A stretch of DNA of 64,000 bases from Paraburkholderia kirstenboschensis (GCF_904848585.1 NZ_CAJHCR010000010.1:210847-274846); one strand, 5' to 3'; numbered from the stretch's first letter, positions 21,900 through 31,277 are shown. Numbers and translations are program-made. The notes: generated by a model not told the origin, from the letters alone.

Positions 21900-23348
21900 A
21901 TGCACGCACAACCATCGCGCAATGGCGGCGCCGTACCGCCCGACGCAGAGCAGACAGTCGCTCCCGACAGCGCCGCTGCGTCCAGCCCCGAACACGGCCT
22001 GCCGACGCCGCAACGCTATTGGGCGATGCTGGTCATTGCGCTCGCCCTCACACTGGCGGTACTCGACAGCGCCATTGCCAATGTCGCGCTGCCCACCATC
22101 GCACGAAACCTCCAGGCGAGCGCGGCCGGCTCCATCTGGGTCATCAACGCGTATCAGCTCGCCATCACCATTTCACTGCTGCCGCTTGCGTCGCTTGGCG
22201 ACCGCATCGGCTATCGGCGCATCTATCTCGGCGGCCTGATCCTGTTCACGGTGGCGTCTTTCGGCTGCGCGCTCTCCTCGTCGCTGGCAACGCTCGCGAT
22301 CGCTCGCGTCGTGCAGGGCTTCGGCGCGGCGGGTGTCATGAGCGTGAACACGGCGCTTGTCCGCATGATTTATCCGCCGACGCAACTCGGGCGCGGCGTC
22401 GCAATCAATGCGATGGTGGTCGCGGTGTCCTCGGCGGTGGGACCCACGGTGGCCTCGGGCGTGCTCGCCGTGGCCTCGTGGCCGTGGCTCTTCGCGATCA
22501 ATGTGCCGATCGGCATCGCGGCGATTGTGGGCGGCTTCAAGGCTCTGCCCATGAACCGCGGCCACGATTCGCCATACGACCTGTTGAGCGCGGTAATGAA
22601 CGCGTTCGTATTCGGCCTGCTGATTTTCGCAGTCGACGGTCTCGGGCACGGCGAACGGCTCGGCTACGTCGCCGTCGAATTGATCGGCGCGGTGGTGATC
22701 GGCTACTTCTTCGTGCGTCGTCAATTGAGCCGGCCGGCGCCGCTGCTGCCGATCGACTTGCTGAGGATTCCAATCTTCGCGCTGTCGATCGGCACCTCGG
22801 TCTGTTCGTTTTGCGCGCAGATGCTCGCTTTCGTGTCGCTGCCTTTCATGTTGCAGGACACGCTCGGTTTCTCGCAGGTCGACACCGGCCTCCTGATGAC
22901 GCCATGGCCCGCGGTCATCATCATCGCTGCGCCGATCGCCGGCGTGCTGTCGGACAAGGTGTCGTCAGGCTGGCTGGGCGGCGTCGGACTGGCCGCCATG
23001 ACAGTTGGACTGCTGCTGCTCGCCACGCTCGGCGCGCATCCCGATCCCGTGCAGATCGCATGGCGCATGGCGTTGTGCGGCGCCGGTTTCGGCATCTTCC
23101 AGTCGCCGAACAACCGCACCATGCTGTCGTCCGCACCGCGCGAGCGCAGCGGCGGCGCGAGCGGCATGCTGGGCACCGCTCGCCTGACCGGGCAGACGCT
23201 CGGCGCGGCGCTGGTCGCATTGATTTTCGGAGTGGCGCCGCACAACGGGCCAGTTGTCTCGCTGTATGTGGCCGCAGGTTTTTCCGCGGTGGCAGCGGTG
23301 GTCAGCACCATGCGCGTGACGCAACGGGCCAACCCGCGCCCGGCCTGA
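21900..23348 (+). CDS. MFS exporter, DHA2 (EmrB/QacA) family
   Basis: Encodes 482 residues, the size of 14-helix drug:H+ antiporters. After a 40-residue polar N-terminus come TM1 with motif D1 (LDSAIANVALPTIARNLQAS), WVINAYQLAITISLLPLASL, motif A GDRIGYRRIYLGG, and motif C-like AVGPTVASGVLAVASWPW with the NVPIGIAA sequence typical of DHA2. The conserved Asp in TM1 should couple proton flow. Substrate cannot be deduced. No regulator is adjacent. A strong bidirectional terminator follows. Confidence 0.88.
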   Translation: MHAQPSRNGGAVPPDAEQTVAPDSAAASSPEHGLPTPQRYWAMLVIALALTLAVLDSAIANVALPTIARNLQASAAGSIWVINAYQLAITISLLPLASLGDRIGYRRIYLGGLILFTVASFGCALSSSLATLAIARVVQGFGAAGVMSVNTALVRMIYPPTQLGRGVAINAMVVAVSSAVGPTVASGVLAVASWPWLFAINVPIGIAAIVGGFKALPMNRGHDSPYDLLSAVMNAFVFGLLIFAVDGLGHGERLGYVAVELIGAVVIGYFFVRRQLSRPAPLLPIDLLRIPIFALSIGTSVCSFCAQMLAFVSLPFMLQDTLGFSQVDTGLLMTPWPAVIIIAAPIAGVLSDKVSSGWLGGVGLAAMTVGLLLLATLGAHPDPVQIAWRMALCGAGFGIFQSPNNRTMLSSAPRERSGGASGMLGTARLTGQTLGAALVALIFGVAPHNGPVVSLYVAAGFSAVAAVVSTMRVTQRANPRPA

Positions 23349-23375
23349 TCTCCATTTCTGCAAGGCCAACGGCAA

Positions 23376-23410
23376 AAGGGCGCGGATCGCTTCGAACGAT
23401 CCGCGCCCTT
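23376..23410. terminator. Bidirectional terminator between MFS gene and otsA
   Basis: Perfect 14-bp inverted repeat AAGGGCGCGGATCG / CGATCCGCGCCCTT with a 7-base loop, A-run on one side and T-rich on the other. It separates two convergent genes. Confidence 0.85.
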
Positions 23411-23485
23411 CTCTTTTCTTCGACAACCTCGCTCAGACGTGACGAGCGCACGCGGCTCCGCGAGAGCCGCGCTGCCGCAAAACTC

Positions 23486-24913
23486 CTATGACGACGCCGT
23501 CACGTCAGCGAGCTTTACCGCTTTGGCCGTCACGGAAGACGCCGTAGCGACGTTGCGCAAATCGCCGAGGAAGGTATCGCGCCACACGGACAAGTTGTTC
23601 TCGCGCATCGGCGCCATCATGTCGGCATGCCGGGCCTGGCGCTCGGCGAGCGGCATCGAAAGCGCACGTTCGAGCGCCTCGGCCATCTGCGAGAGATCGA
23701 ACGGATTGACGACCAGCGCGCCCGGCAACTGCTCGGCCGCGCCGGCGAATTGCGAGAGCACCAACACGCCCGGATCGGCCGGATCTTGCGACGCGACATA
23801 TTCCTTCGCGACCAGATTCATGCCGTCGCGCAACGGCGTCACGTAGCCGACCTGCGATTGACGGAAAAGCGCCATCAGCAGATTGCGCTCGTACTTGCGG
23901 TTCAGGTACTGGATCGGGGTCCAGTCGAGCTGCGCGAAGCGGCCATTGATACGCCCCGCCTCGCCTTCCAGCGTCTGACGAATCCGCTGATAGGTCTGAA
24001 CGTCCGCGCGCGTCGGCGGTGCGATCTGCACGAGCGACACACGCCCGTGCCATCCCGGCGCGTTCAGCAGCAGGCGCTCGAACGCCTGGAAGCGTTCGAC
24101 GAGACCCTTCGAATAATCGAGGCGATCGACGCTCATGATCAGCTTGCGGCCCCGCATGCCGTCACGCAGGCTGCGCACCGGCTTGCGGTCGGTGAACTGC
24201 TCGGCGGCCTTGGCGATCGCGTCGGGATAGATGCCGATCGGATACGCACCCACCTTGAGAAAACGGTTGTAGGCCTGAACCATGCCGTCTTCACTCGACG
24301 TGCCGTGATGGCCGCGCTCGATGAAATCGACGAACGACTGGCGATCCGCCTCCGTCTGGAAGCCGATCACGTCGTAGCTGCACATTGCCTTCACGAGTTC
24401 CTCGTGCGGCGGGATCGTGCGCAACACCTCGGGGACCGGAAACGGAATGTGCAGGAAGAAGCCAATCGGATTCTTTACGCCGAGATCGCGCAGGCAGCGC
24501 GCGAACGGCAGCAAGTGGTAGTCGTGAACCCAGATAATGTCGTCGGGCCTCAGTAGCTCCTTGAGCTGCTTGGCGAGCGTCGCATTGACGCGCTGATAGC
24601 CCGCATATTCCTGCCGATCGTAACGCGACAGGTCATTGCGATAGTGAAACGTAGGCCACAGCGTCGCATTCGAAAAGCCGCGGTAGTACTGGTCGTAGTC
24701 GCGCTTGGTCAGGCCAACGGTCGCGTAGGTCACGTTGCCTTGCTTCTCGATCACCGGCGCCGACGGTTCGCTCACCGTCTCGCCGCTCCAGCCGAACCAG
24801 ACTCCGCCGGTTTCCTTCAACGCATCCAGCACGCCGATCGCCAGGCCGCCCGCTGCGGGCCGCCCTTCCTGGGTCGGCGCAACACGATTCGATACCACGA
24901 TCAGTCTGCTCAT
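23486..24913 (-). CDS. otsA: Trehalose-6-phosphate synthase
   Basis: A 475-residue GT20 glycosyltransferase. Landmarks: RLIVVSNRVAP at the N-terminus, the donor/acceptor loop GGLAIGVLDALK, the acceptor-site WVHDYHLLPFA, the UDP-glucose-binding Arg/Lys in DRLDYSKGLVERFQAFERLL, and the DGMNLVAKEYVASQ segment binding the nucleotide sugar. It makes trehalose-6-phosphate from UDP-glucose and glucose-6-phosphate for osmoprotection. No otsB phosphatase is adjacent, so dephosphorylation is encoded elsewhere. The ATG follows TGGAGCGCC. Confidence 0.95.
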   Translation of the reverse strand: MSRLIVVSNRVAPTQEGRPAAGGLAIGVLDALKETGGVWFGWSGETVSEPSAPVIEKQGNVTYATVGLTKRDYDQYYRGFSNATLWPTFHYRNDLSRYDRQEYAGYQRVNATLAKQLKELLRPDDIIWVHDYHLLPFARCLRDLGVKNPIGFFLHIPFPVPEVLRTIPPHEELVKAMCSYDVIGFQTEADRQSFVDFIERGHHGTSSEDGMVQAYNRFLKVGAYPIGIYPDAIAKAAEQFTDRKPVRSLRDGMRGRKLIMSVDRLDYSKGLVERFQAFERLLLNAPGWHGRVSLVQIAPPTRADVQTYQRIRQTLEGEAGRINGRFAQLDWTPIQYLNRKYERNLLMALFRQSQVGYVTPLRDGMNLVAKEYVASQDPADPGVLVLSQFAGAAEQLPGALVVNPFDLSQMAEALERALSMPLAERQARHADMMAPMRENNLSVWRDTFLGDLRNVATASSVTAKAVKLADVTASS

Positions 24914-25137
24914 TGGCGCTCCACCTAGTCAGTTGTTTCGTTGCATACGGACATGTGCCAAAAAGGTGCATGCAAGTCGCGTGCCGTTTTATCGAAAGCT
25001 GAGGATAAAAAATGTATGCAAATGTGACGGGCGAGCAGAAACCCGCAGCGCGGAAACGCCGCGAAGAACTTCCTTCCGTTTCCTACGACCAAACGGCAAA
25101 CGCCTTTCTCGCGTGATTCTTTTTTGCGAAGCGAGCC

Positions 25138-25413
25138 TCACGCGTCCTGCTCGGAGCCTAAATCGCGCTGATAGTCGAGGCCTTCGTGGCGCACGCCGCC
25201 CTGGTTGTATTCCCCGTCAGGCGGAGCGTCGGGAGCGACGCGATTCTGCGCGGACGGATCGTGGTGGGTCGCCTGAGGGGTCGGTGCGGCCGATGAATCG
25301 GGCGCCGGCGCGGGGGACGACTCGGAAGAAGGCGGCGGAGCGTTTTTGGTCGGAGCGGGACGGCCGTCGCGCTTCGCGTGGCGCGCCGACCGCCGCAGTG
25401 CTGGATGTCTCAT
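25138..25413 (-). CDS. Pro/Ala-rich hypothetical protein
   Basis: Encodes 91 residues (MRHPALRRSARHAKRDGRPA onward) from an ATG with GGAGG at nine bases. A basic N-terminus is followed by a Pro/Ala/Ser-rich low-complexity middle and an acidic tail (GLDYQRDLGSEQDA). I recall similar short proteins in Burkholderiaceae; function unknown. Probably disordered. Confidence 0.5.
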   Translation of the reverse strand: MRHPALRRSARHAKRDGRPAPTKNAPPPSSESSPAPAPDSSAAPTPQATHHDPSAQNRVAPDAPPDGEYNQGGVRHEGLDYQRDLGSEQDA

Positions 25414-25566
25414 GATCGATGCCTCCGGGCAAAGCCGCGCCGCCCAGGCAACGGCGGCATCAACAAATCGGGGGGCGGCGCCGTAACTGCCGGTAAAACA
25501 TGCGCCGCATTTGTAACATGTACACAAGTTTGCGGCGCGTGGCTAGGGCGCACCCGGCAGGCGATG

Positions 25567-25782
25567 TCAGAGTCGCAGAGAGATTGGCGGGCGCCAACTG
25601 GCCTGCGGAGTTTGCGTGGGCTGCGGCGGCGGGTCGCCGATCGGCGGCTCTACCGGTTCGATCGGCTGAGGACTTGGGTCGGGCACGGTGTCGGGCTCGC
25701 CCGGCGAAGGCGGCTCGATCGGCTCCGGACGATGTGCATGCTTTTGAAGCGGCGACGTGGGAGCGGCAACGTGTTCCGGCAT
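25567..25782 (-). CDS. Proline-rich small hypothetical protein
   Basis: Encodes 71 residues with 24 or so prolines in alternating EPxEPPxG and PPPQP units (EPIEPPSPGEPDTVPDPSPQ). A GAGGATC site precedes the ATG. It probably forms a polyproline helix. It lies between the hypothetical gene above and the sigma-54 regulator, all leftward. Function unknown. Confidence 0.45.
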   Translation of the reverse strand: MPEHVAAPTSPLQKHAHRPEPIEPPSPGEPDTVPDPSPQPIEPVEPPIGDPPPQPTQTPQASWRPPISLRL

Positions 25783-25872
25783 GTCAGTGATCCTCGTTAT
25801 GCGTTCTATCCAAACGCAGCAAGGGTCGTGCCGTTACAGAAGCGCTCCCAGCCAAAGCGCAGGCGGTGGACG

Positions 25873-27273
25873 CTACGCGTCCGCGCCGCCCAACGCGCGC
25901 GATTCGTCGGCGGAATCGTTCTCTTCACGCGCGTCGTTGCCGTATTCCACTAGGCGGTTGTACAGCGTCTTCAGGCTGATGCCGAGAATCTCGGCGGCGC
26001 GCGTCTTAACGCCGCCGCACTGCTCGAGCGTGGCCAGAATCAGTTGACGGTCCGCTTCTGCGAGCGACGTGCCGAACGGGATGGTGATCGCCGTACCGGC
26101 CGCTGGCTTCGACAGCGTGATCTGCAGCGGCACGGTGGCCGTGCTGTCCGAATCCGAGCCCGACATGATGTGCGCGCGCTGCACGTAGTTCTTCAGTTCG
26201 CGCACGTTGCCCGGCCACGGGTACGACAACAGCATTTCCTTCACTGCGGGCGGGAAATGCTTGCGCGTGCCGTGACGCTCGTTGAGTTCGTCGAGAAACG
26301 CCTGGGCCAGCAGCTCCACGTCCTTGCCCCGGTCGCGCAGCGGCGGCAAGCTGATCGGGAATACGTTCAGCCGATGGTAAAGGTCGAGCCGCAGCTTGCC
26401 TTCCAGCACCGCCTGCTCCGGATCGCGGTTGGTCGCGGCGATCAGGCGCACGTCCGTTTCGATTTCCTTCGTCGTGCCCACGCGCATGAACATGCCCGTT
26501 TCGAGCACGCGCAAGAGCTTGACCTGCAGCTCGATCGGCATCTCCGTGATTTCGTCGAGGAACAGCGTGCCGCCGTTCGCGCGCTCGAAATAACCCTTGT
26601 GCTGACGGTCCGCGCCGGTGAACGACCCGCGCTCGTGACCGAACATTTCCGATTCGATGAGGTTCGGCGAGATCGCGCCGCAGTTCACGGCGAGAAACGC
26701 ATGCTTGCGACGCAAACTCAGCTCGTGCAGCGTCTGCGCGGCAACTTCCTTGCCGGTGCCCGATTCGCCGACCAGCATGACCGAGGCCGCCGTGGGTGCA
26801 ACGCGGCCGATCTGGTCGTAGACCTCCTGCATGGCCGGCGAATTGCCGAGCATCAAACCGAAGCGGCCCATGCGGCGCAATTCGCCGCGCAACGTGCCGA
26901 TTTCCGCCTTCAGGTCGCCGGCGCGCGGCAGGCGCGAAAGGATCGCCTTCACGCGCTGCATGTTGATCGGCTTGACCAGGTAGTCGGTGGCGCCCATCTT
27001 CAGCGCGTTCACCGCCGACTCCACCGTGGCGTGGCCCGTGATCACGATCACTTCCACGCCGGAGCGCGGATCGAGATCTTCGAACAGTTCGACCCCGCTG
27101 CCGTCCGGCAGCTTCAGGTCAGTAAAGACAACGTCCGGCATTTGCCGGACGAGTTGAATGCGCGCTTCGCGCAAATCGCCCGCGGTGGCGGTGGTCAATC
27201 CGTCTTCCCCGATGATGGCGGAAAGCGCCTCGCGGGTACCTGCGTCGTCATCGACAATCAGTACATGTGGCAT
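25873..27273 (-). CDS. NtrC-family sigma-54 response regulator
   Basis: Encodes 466 residues. An N-terminal receiver domain has acidic pocket DDD (8-10), phosphoacceptor Asp52 in VVFTDLKLPDG and the Lys of DYLVKPI. The AAA+ domain has Walker A GESGTGKE, the L1 loop GSFTGAD (Ser instead of Ala in the GAFTGA motif), Walker B GGTLFLDEIT and arginine fingers in ATNRDPE/YHRLNVF. A C-terminal Fis HTH reads TRAAEILGISLKTLYNRL. It activates sigma-54 promoters when phosphorylated. No cognate histidine kinase is adjacent. The 290 bases upstream hold only its promoter region. Confidence 0.93.
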   Translation of the reverse strand: MPHVLIVDDDAGTREALSAIIGEDGLTTATAGDLREARIQLVRQMPDVVFTDLKLPDGSGVELFEDLDPRSGVEVIVITGHATVESAVNALKMGATDYLVKPINMQRVKAILSRLPRAGDLKAEIGTLRGELRRMGRFGLMLGNSPAMQEVYDQIGRVAPTAASVMLVGESGTGKEVAAQTLHELSLRRKHAFLAVNCGAISPNLIESEMFGHERGSFTGADRQHKGYFERANGGTLFLDEITEMPIELQVKLLRVLETGMFMRVGTTKEIETDVRLIAATNRDPEQAVLEGKLRLDLYHRLNVFPISLPPLRDRGKDVELLAQAFLDELNERHGTRKHFPPAVKEMLLSYPWPGNVRELKNYVQRAHIMSGSDSDSTATVPLQITLSKPAAGTAITIPFGTSLAEADRQLILATLEQCGGVKTRAAEILGISLKTLYNRLVEYGNDAREENDSADESRALGGADA

Positions 27274-27570
27274 CGCGTCTCGTAAGCCTGCAAGCGTGGG
27301 AGGAACAGCATGCGGCGGTGCATGCTAAAAAGGGCGACGACCTCGCGCGCGCGGTCGGAAAATGCATCTCGATGTGAGCGCACCCAACCTGCGTCAAGCG
27401 CGGGATCGCCGATTCCATTCAATATTGCAACAATACACACAGAAAGCAGGACGTGATCGGCACTATTGTTCTGTATTTACCTATTATAAGGCTTTACTGA
27501 GACAAATTAACAGTCCCGCCAAGGCGCCGCATCCCAGGGATTGCATGCGGCGCCCTGGCGAAAAGCGAGC

Positions 27571-27834
27571 TTAACTGCTGTGCGGGAACGGCCAGGCGTC
27601 GGGATGTGCCGAGCCATTTGCTCCATGGGCGCCAGGGCCCGTGGTCGCCGCCAAAGCCGCGCCGGACGCCGTGGATGCCGCAGGTGCGGTGACCGCGCCG
27701 CCCTCGCCTTCCCAGCGGTGCAACTCACGCCCTGTCGCTCCCTGCGCGGCACGGTTGCGCTGGACATAGCGCACCGCGAGAAAGCCGCCGAGCGCCATCA
27801 GCGCACTGAAGATACCAATTTTGGGTCGAGCCAT
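27571..27834 (-). CDS. Small single-pass membrane protein
   Basis: Encodes 87 residues from an ATG preceded by AAGGAG. One N-terminal membrane helix (KIGIFSALMALGGFLAVRYV) with positive residues after it is followed by an Ala/Gly-rich low-complexity tail. It sits near the DUF883 gene, transcribed in the same direction. No known function. Confidence 0.55.
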   Translation of the reverse strand: MARPKIGIFSALMALGGFLAVRYVQRNRAAQGATGRELHRWEGEGGAVTAPAASTASGAALAATTGPGAHGANGSAHPDAWPFPHSS

Positions 27835-28056
27835 CGTGAACTCCTTGTGGTCGTTGAACGGAGAAAGGTGGAAGTGGCGCATCGTGCCGCCGGTCACCGT
27901 CGATAAGTCGGCAGGCGTTTGCCGGAAACCGAAAGCGCGGCAGTTGTCTTCTGCCCCGGCGTCAGCGGAGGCTCGGCCGGGACCCAGCCAGGACCAGCAG
28001 TGCCAAGCCGATAATCAGCCGGTACCCGGGCGATGCCTCGCGCAATGAGCCAGTGG

Positions 28057-28374
28057 TTAGCGCGCCGTCAGCACGCCCAGCACAAAGCCCACGCCCGCAG
28101 CAATGGCGACCGAGCTCCAGGGGTTTTGTCGCACATAGCGTTCCGTGTTGACGGTCGCCGAGCGATAGCGCCGCTGGGCGTTATCCTGCGCATCGCCGAG
28201 TGCGGATTGCAGCGTTTCCACATGGGTGCCCAGTTTCTGGCGCAATGCGCCTACGCCCTCGCCCGGCACATTGGCGGCGAGTCGCAGCATTTCCTCTGAG
28301 TCCTTGAGCAGCACCCGCAGATCCTCGACGATCTTCTGGCCGCCGAGTGCAAGCTGTTGCGTCGTGTCAGTCAT
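28057..28374 (-). CDS. DUF883 (ElaB/YqjD-like) inner-membrane protein
   Basis: Encodes 105 residues (MTDTTQQLALGGQKIVEDLR onward). A long amphipathic helix is followed by a C-terminal membrane anchor with the typical VRQNPWSSVAIAAGVGFVLG sequence. Relatives are stationary-phase tail-anchored proteins that bind ribosomes in E. coli (YqjD, ElaB). The ATG follows GAGGAG; the longer frame upstream is not family-like. Confidence 0.88.
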   Translation of the reverse strand: MTDTTQQLALGGQKIVEDLRVLLKDSEEMLRLAANVPGEGVGALRQKLGTHVETLQSALGDAQDNAQRRYRSATVNTERYVRQNPWSSVAIAAGVGFVLGVLTAR

Positions 28375-28681
28375 CGTTTTCACTCCTCGTCTAGGGTCAG
28401 CATTCGTGCGCCGAAGCGGTAGTGGCAAAGCGCACGCGTGTCGGGAGGAAGGCGCAAACCATGTGCCCGGTAACTTTAACGTACGCCACGCCACCCAACA
28501 TCCGCCACGAGCACTTTCGACCGACTCGCGATCACAGTTCGTCGATAGCTGACACATCGATTGCAGGAAGCGCCGTCGAAGTGGTTAAATCGGCTTTTGT
28601 GAGATACGACTTCAAGAGCTGTCTCGTTCCAGGCCTGCGCGCCGCAACAACGAACCTCATTTGCACAGGACTTCCCCGTTT

Positions 28682-29740
28682 ATGGCGTCAATCGATGTGG
28701 ACTCGCCCACTGTGTCCGCCGGCGGCAGCGCTTCCGCTCAGGCGAAGCAGCGCGTCACGGACGGCATCGCGGGACTGAAATCGTACGGCCTGCTGTACGG
28801 CTCGTCGCCGGTGATGCTCGACTTGTACGAGCAGATCGAGCGCGTCGCGAGCACCGATGCAACCGCGCTGATCATCGGCGAATCGGGCACCGGCAAGGAG
28901 CTGATCGCCCGCACGATTCACGATCAAAGCAGCCGCAAGGAGGCGCCCTTCGTCGCCGTCAATTGCGGTGCGATTCCCGACGAACTGATCGAGGCCGAGC
29001 TGTTCGGCCATGAAAAAGGGAGTTTCACCGGCGCCGTTCAAGGGCGCATCGGCTACTTCGAACATGCGAACGGCGGCACGCTGTTCCTCGACGAAGTCAC
29101 CGAAATGGCGCCCGTGCGTCAGGTGAAACTTTTGCGCGCGCTCGAGACCGGCACGTTCTATCGCGTGGGCGGCAACGAGCTGATCAGCGGCAACGTACGC
29201 GTGATCGCCGCCACCAATCGCGACCCGGCGGTGGCGGTCAAGGAAAACGGCTTGCGCGAAGACCTGATGTACCGGCTCGCGGTTTTCCCATTGCGCGCGC
29301 CGCCGCTGCGCGAACGCGAAAACGATCGCGAACTGCTCGCCCAGCACTTTCTCGCGCAGCTCAACCAGCAGGAAGGCACCAGCAAGAGCTTCAGCAAACG
29401 GTCAATCGAAACGCTGCGCACATGGTCGTGGCCGGGCAACGTGCGCGAGCTGAAGAACGCGGTGTACCGCGCGTTCATCCTCGCTGAGAAAACGGTCGAG
29501 TTGCCGCATCCGCATCTTGCGTCGAAGGTGAAGCGGCCAATCACGCAAGGCGACGCGATGAGCGTATGGATCGGCACGCCGCTCGCCGACGCCCAGAAGC
29601 AGATCATTCTCGGCACGCTGAAGTACTGCGGCGGCGACAAACGGCGCGCGGCGAAAGCACTCGGCGTGAGCCTGAAGACGCTGTACAACCGCTTGAGCGC
29701 GTACGGGGACGAAGGCGCGGAAGAGGATACCGAGCACTAG
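28682..29740 (+). CDS. Sigma-54 enhancer-binding protein without receiver domain
   Basis: Encodes 352 residues. After about 45 unstructured residues the AAA+ domain begins: GESGTGKELIART (Walker A), KGSFTGAVQGRIGYFEHANG (L1 loop, GSFTGA), GGTLFLDEVTEM (Walker B), and ATNRDPAVAVKENGLREDLM with YRLAVF. The C-terminal Fis HTH KRRAAKALGVSLKTLYNRLS is nearly identical in layout to that of the regulator at 25873. Lacking an N-terminal sensory domain, it may be constitutively active or controlled by a partner, as for PspF or HrpR/S. It is transcribed alone. Confidence 0.9.
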   Translation: MASIDVDSPTVSAGGSASAQAKQRVTDGIAGLKSYGLLYGSSPVMLDLYEQIERVASTDATALIIGESGTGKELIARTIHDQSSRKEAPFVAVNCGAIPDELIEAELFGHEKGSFTGAVQGRIGYFEHANGGTLFLDEVTEMAPVRQVKLLRALETGTFYRVGGNELISGNVRVIAATNRDPAVAVKENGLREDLMYRLAVFPLRAPPLRERENDRELLAQHFLAQLNQQEGTSKSFSKRSIETLRTWSWPGNVRELKNAVYRAFILAEKTVELPHPHLASKVKRPITQGDAMSVWIGTPLADAQKQIILGTLKYCGGDKRRAAKALGVSLKTLYNRLSAYGDEGAEEDTEH

Positions 29741-29987
29741 GCGCGTCGGCGCAGAACTTCCTCCCGCAATCAGTTCGCACCACCAATCAAACCGGCCTCT
29801 CGTCGAACAGAATCCGGTTTGACGTGCACCATCTTTTGCAATTTCTTGCACTTTTCCGCTGCCATTTACAAAACGCATCCTGCAAAATGCAGCAGCCCAT
29901 TTTTCGACGATGGGACGAGGCGCTGCACGTTCGGCGGCTGCCTTTGCACGCGAACGAAAGCACTTGCAAGAAGAGTAGAGACAGGGA

Positions 29988-30626
29988 ATGCAAAAGAAAA
30001 TGGTGTGGGCCGAGTGGTTGAAACCGCGCTTGAAACCGCGCTTGCAGCCGCGCTTGAAGCCGTGCTTGAAAACCCGCTTGAAACGATCGGCCGGGCGCGG
30101 ACGTCCTGATGCCGCTGTCCTTGCTGTATTGGCTGTCGCGGTCTCGTCCGCGCTGAGCGGCTGCAGCTCGCTCTATACCGAAGGCGCCACGGCCGGCGCG
30201 GGTATCGCCGGCGCCGCGATTGCGGCGCAAGTTACCAATAATGCCGCCGTTGCCACCGGCATCGGTCTTGGCGCAGTGGCAGCAGCGAAAGCCGGCGTGC
30301 AGTACTCGGAGCGCGTGGTCCACAGAAACACGCAGGACGGCATTGCCAGGATCGCCGGACCGCTAGAAGTCGGCGCCGTGGCACCGTGGAGCGTCACGCA
30401 CTCCTTCCCGATCGAAGACGACGAGCACGGCCGCGTGACGGTCAGCCGCACGATCAGCGCGGGTACCTTGGACTGCAAGGAAATCGTCTTTTCGGTCGAC
30501 CACATCGCCACTAAAAATGTGCCTGCTAGCAGCGCGTTTTACGTCGCGTCCATCTGCCGCGACGGCGACAACTGGAAATGGGCTTCGGCCGAGCCCGCTA
30601 CCGAACGCTGGGGTGCACTGCAATGA
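29988..30626 (+). CDS. Lipoprotein with repeat-extended signal region
   Basis: Encodes up to 212 residues. The N-terminus is unusual: before the hydrophobic core AVLAVLAVAVSSALSGC (lipobox LSGC) there are about 40 residues containing tandem LKPR-like repeats. The mature part has a Gly/Ala-rich segment (TAGAGIAGAAIAAQVTNNAA) and a C-terminal domain ending ICRDGDNWKWASAEPATERW. That ending is shared with the next gene, so the two are paralogues. The start could be 29988 or 30000. Its stop overlaps the next ATG (ATGA). Envelope function unknown. Confidence 0.7.
   Translation: MQKKMVWAEWLKPRLKPRLQPRLKPCLKTRLKRSAGRGRPDAAVLAVLAVAVSSALSGCSSLYTEGATAGAGIAGAAIAAQVTNNAAVATGIGLGAVAAAKAGVQYSERVVHRNTQDGIARIAGPLEVGAVAPWSVTHSFPIEDDEHGRVTVSRTISAGTLDCKEIVFSVDHIATKNVPASSAFYVASICRDGDNWKWASAEPATERWGALQ
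30018..30077 (+). repeat. Five 12-bp tandem repeats in the lipoprotein gene
   Basis: Unit TTGAAACCGCGC, two perfect and three diverged copies, in frame and encoding LKPR-like tetrapeptides. It lengthens the basic n-region of the predicted signal peptide. Because the unit is a multiple of three, slippage would alter length without a frameshift. Confidence 0.85.
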
Positions 30627-31165
30627 CGGCGCATGCGCTTGCGACTGGAAAGCCGCTGCGTCGCCTGAGCCTGACGGCCCTTGCCGGCGCGCTGTGTGTC
30701 AGCGCGACTTTGCTGACGAGCGGTTGCTCGTCGATCGGCGCGGCAAGCGGCGCGGCCGCGGGTGTCGCGTCGGGTCTCGTCACATCGAACCCGGCGGTCG
30801 GGTTTGGAGTGGGTATTGCCGTGCAGGCTGCAACGGACGCGGCCGTGGGCCGCTACATGCGCAACATGCACACCGACCAGCAGAATCTGATCGCGGCGCT
30901 GGCGGGGGCAATGCCCGTCGGTGAAACGCGGCCCTGGTCGGTCAAACACACGCTGCCCATCGAAAACGGCCACGGTGAGGTGCGCGTCACGCGCGCGTTC
31001 GGGTCAGCGCTCGCGCTCTGCAAGGAATTCGTATTCTCGGTGCGGGACGGTGACGGTCCGGGCGCACACGAAGACTGGTACACCGCAAGCGCGTGTCAGC
31101 AGGACAAAGGCTGGAAATGGGCTTCGGCGGAACCGGCTGTCGAACGTTGGGGCAACTTGCAATAG
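30623..31165 (+). CDS. Lipoprotein paralogous to the preceding gene
   Basis: Encodes 180 residues from an ATG that overlaps the upstream stop (ATGA). The signal contains LTALAGALCVSATLLTSGC (lipobox LTSGC). The mature protein has a Gly/Ala-rich hydrophobic middle (AAGVASGLVTSNPAVGFGVG), then a soluble domain with RPWSVKHTLPIENGHGEVRV and KGWKWASAEPAVERWGNLQ, matching its neighbour. The pair probably forms a heteromeric outer-membrane or periplasmic complex; the function is unknown. Confidence 0.75.
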   Translation: MTAHALATGKPLRRLSLTALAGALCVSATLLTSGCSSIGAASGAAAGVASGLVTSNPAVGFGVGIAVQAATDAAVGRYMRNMHTDQQNLIAALAGAMPVGETRPWSVKHTLPIENGHGEVRVTRAFGSALALCKEFVFSVRDGDGPGAHEDWYTASACQQDKGWKWASAEPAVERWGNLQ

Positions 31166-31216
31166 AGCATAGAGCGAACGCGGCGGCAATCACTGCGCTA
31201 CTAACACGGCAGAATG

Positions 31217-31247
31217 AAAAAACGGCGGGGTCTCCCCTGCCGTTTTT
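31217..31247. terminator. Bidirectional terminator between lipoprotein pair and ABC ATPase
   Basis: Inverted repeat around AAAACGGCGGGG / CCCC(T)GCCGTTTT with T-runs on both strands, between two convergent transcription units. Confidence 0.8.
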
Positions 31248-31277
31248 CATGAGCGACGCGCAGACGCGCCGTCGCGC

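Noticed and set aside
21761..23491. Plus-strand frame of 576 codons overlapping the DHA2 exporter
   Set aside because: The in-frame exporter has clear transporter motifs; this frame is Arg-rich noise from GC bias.
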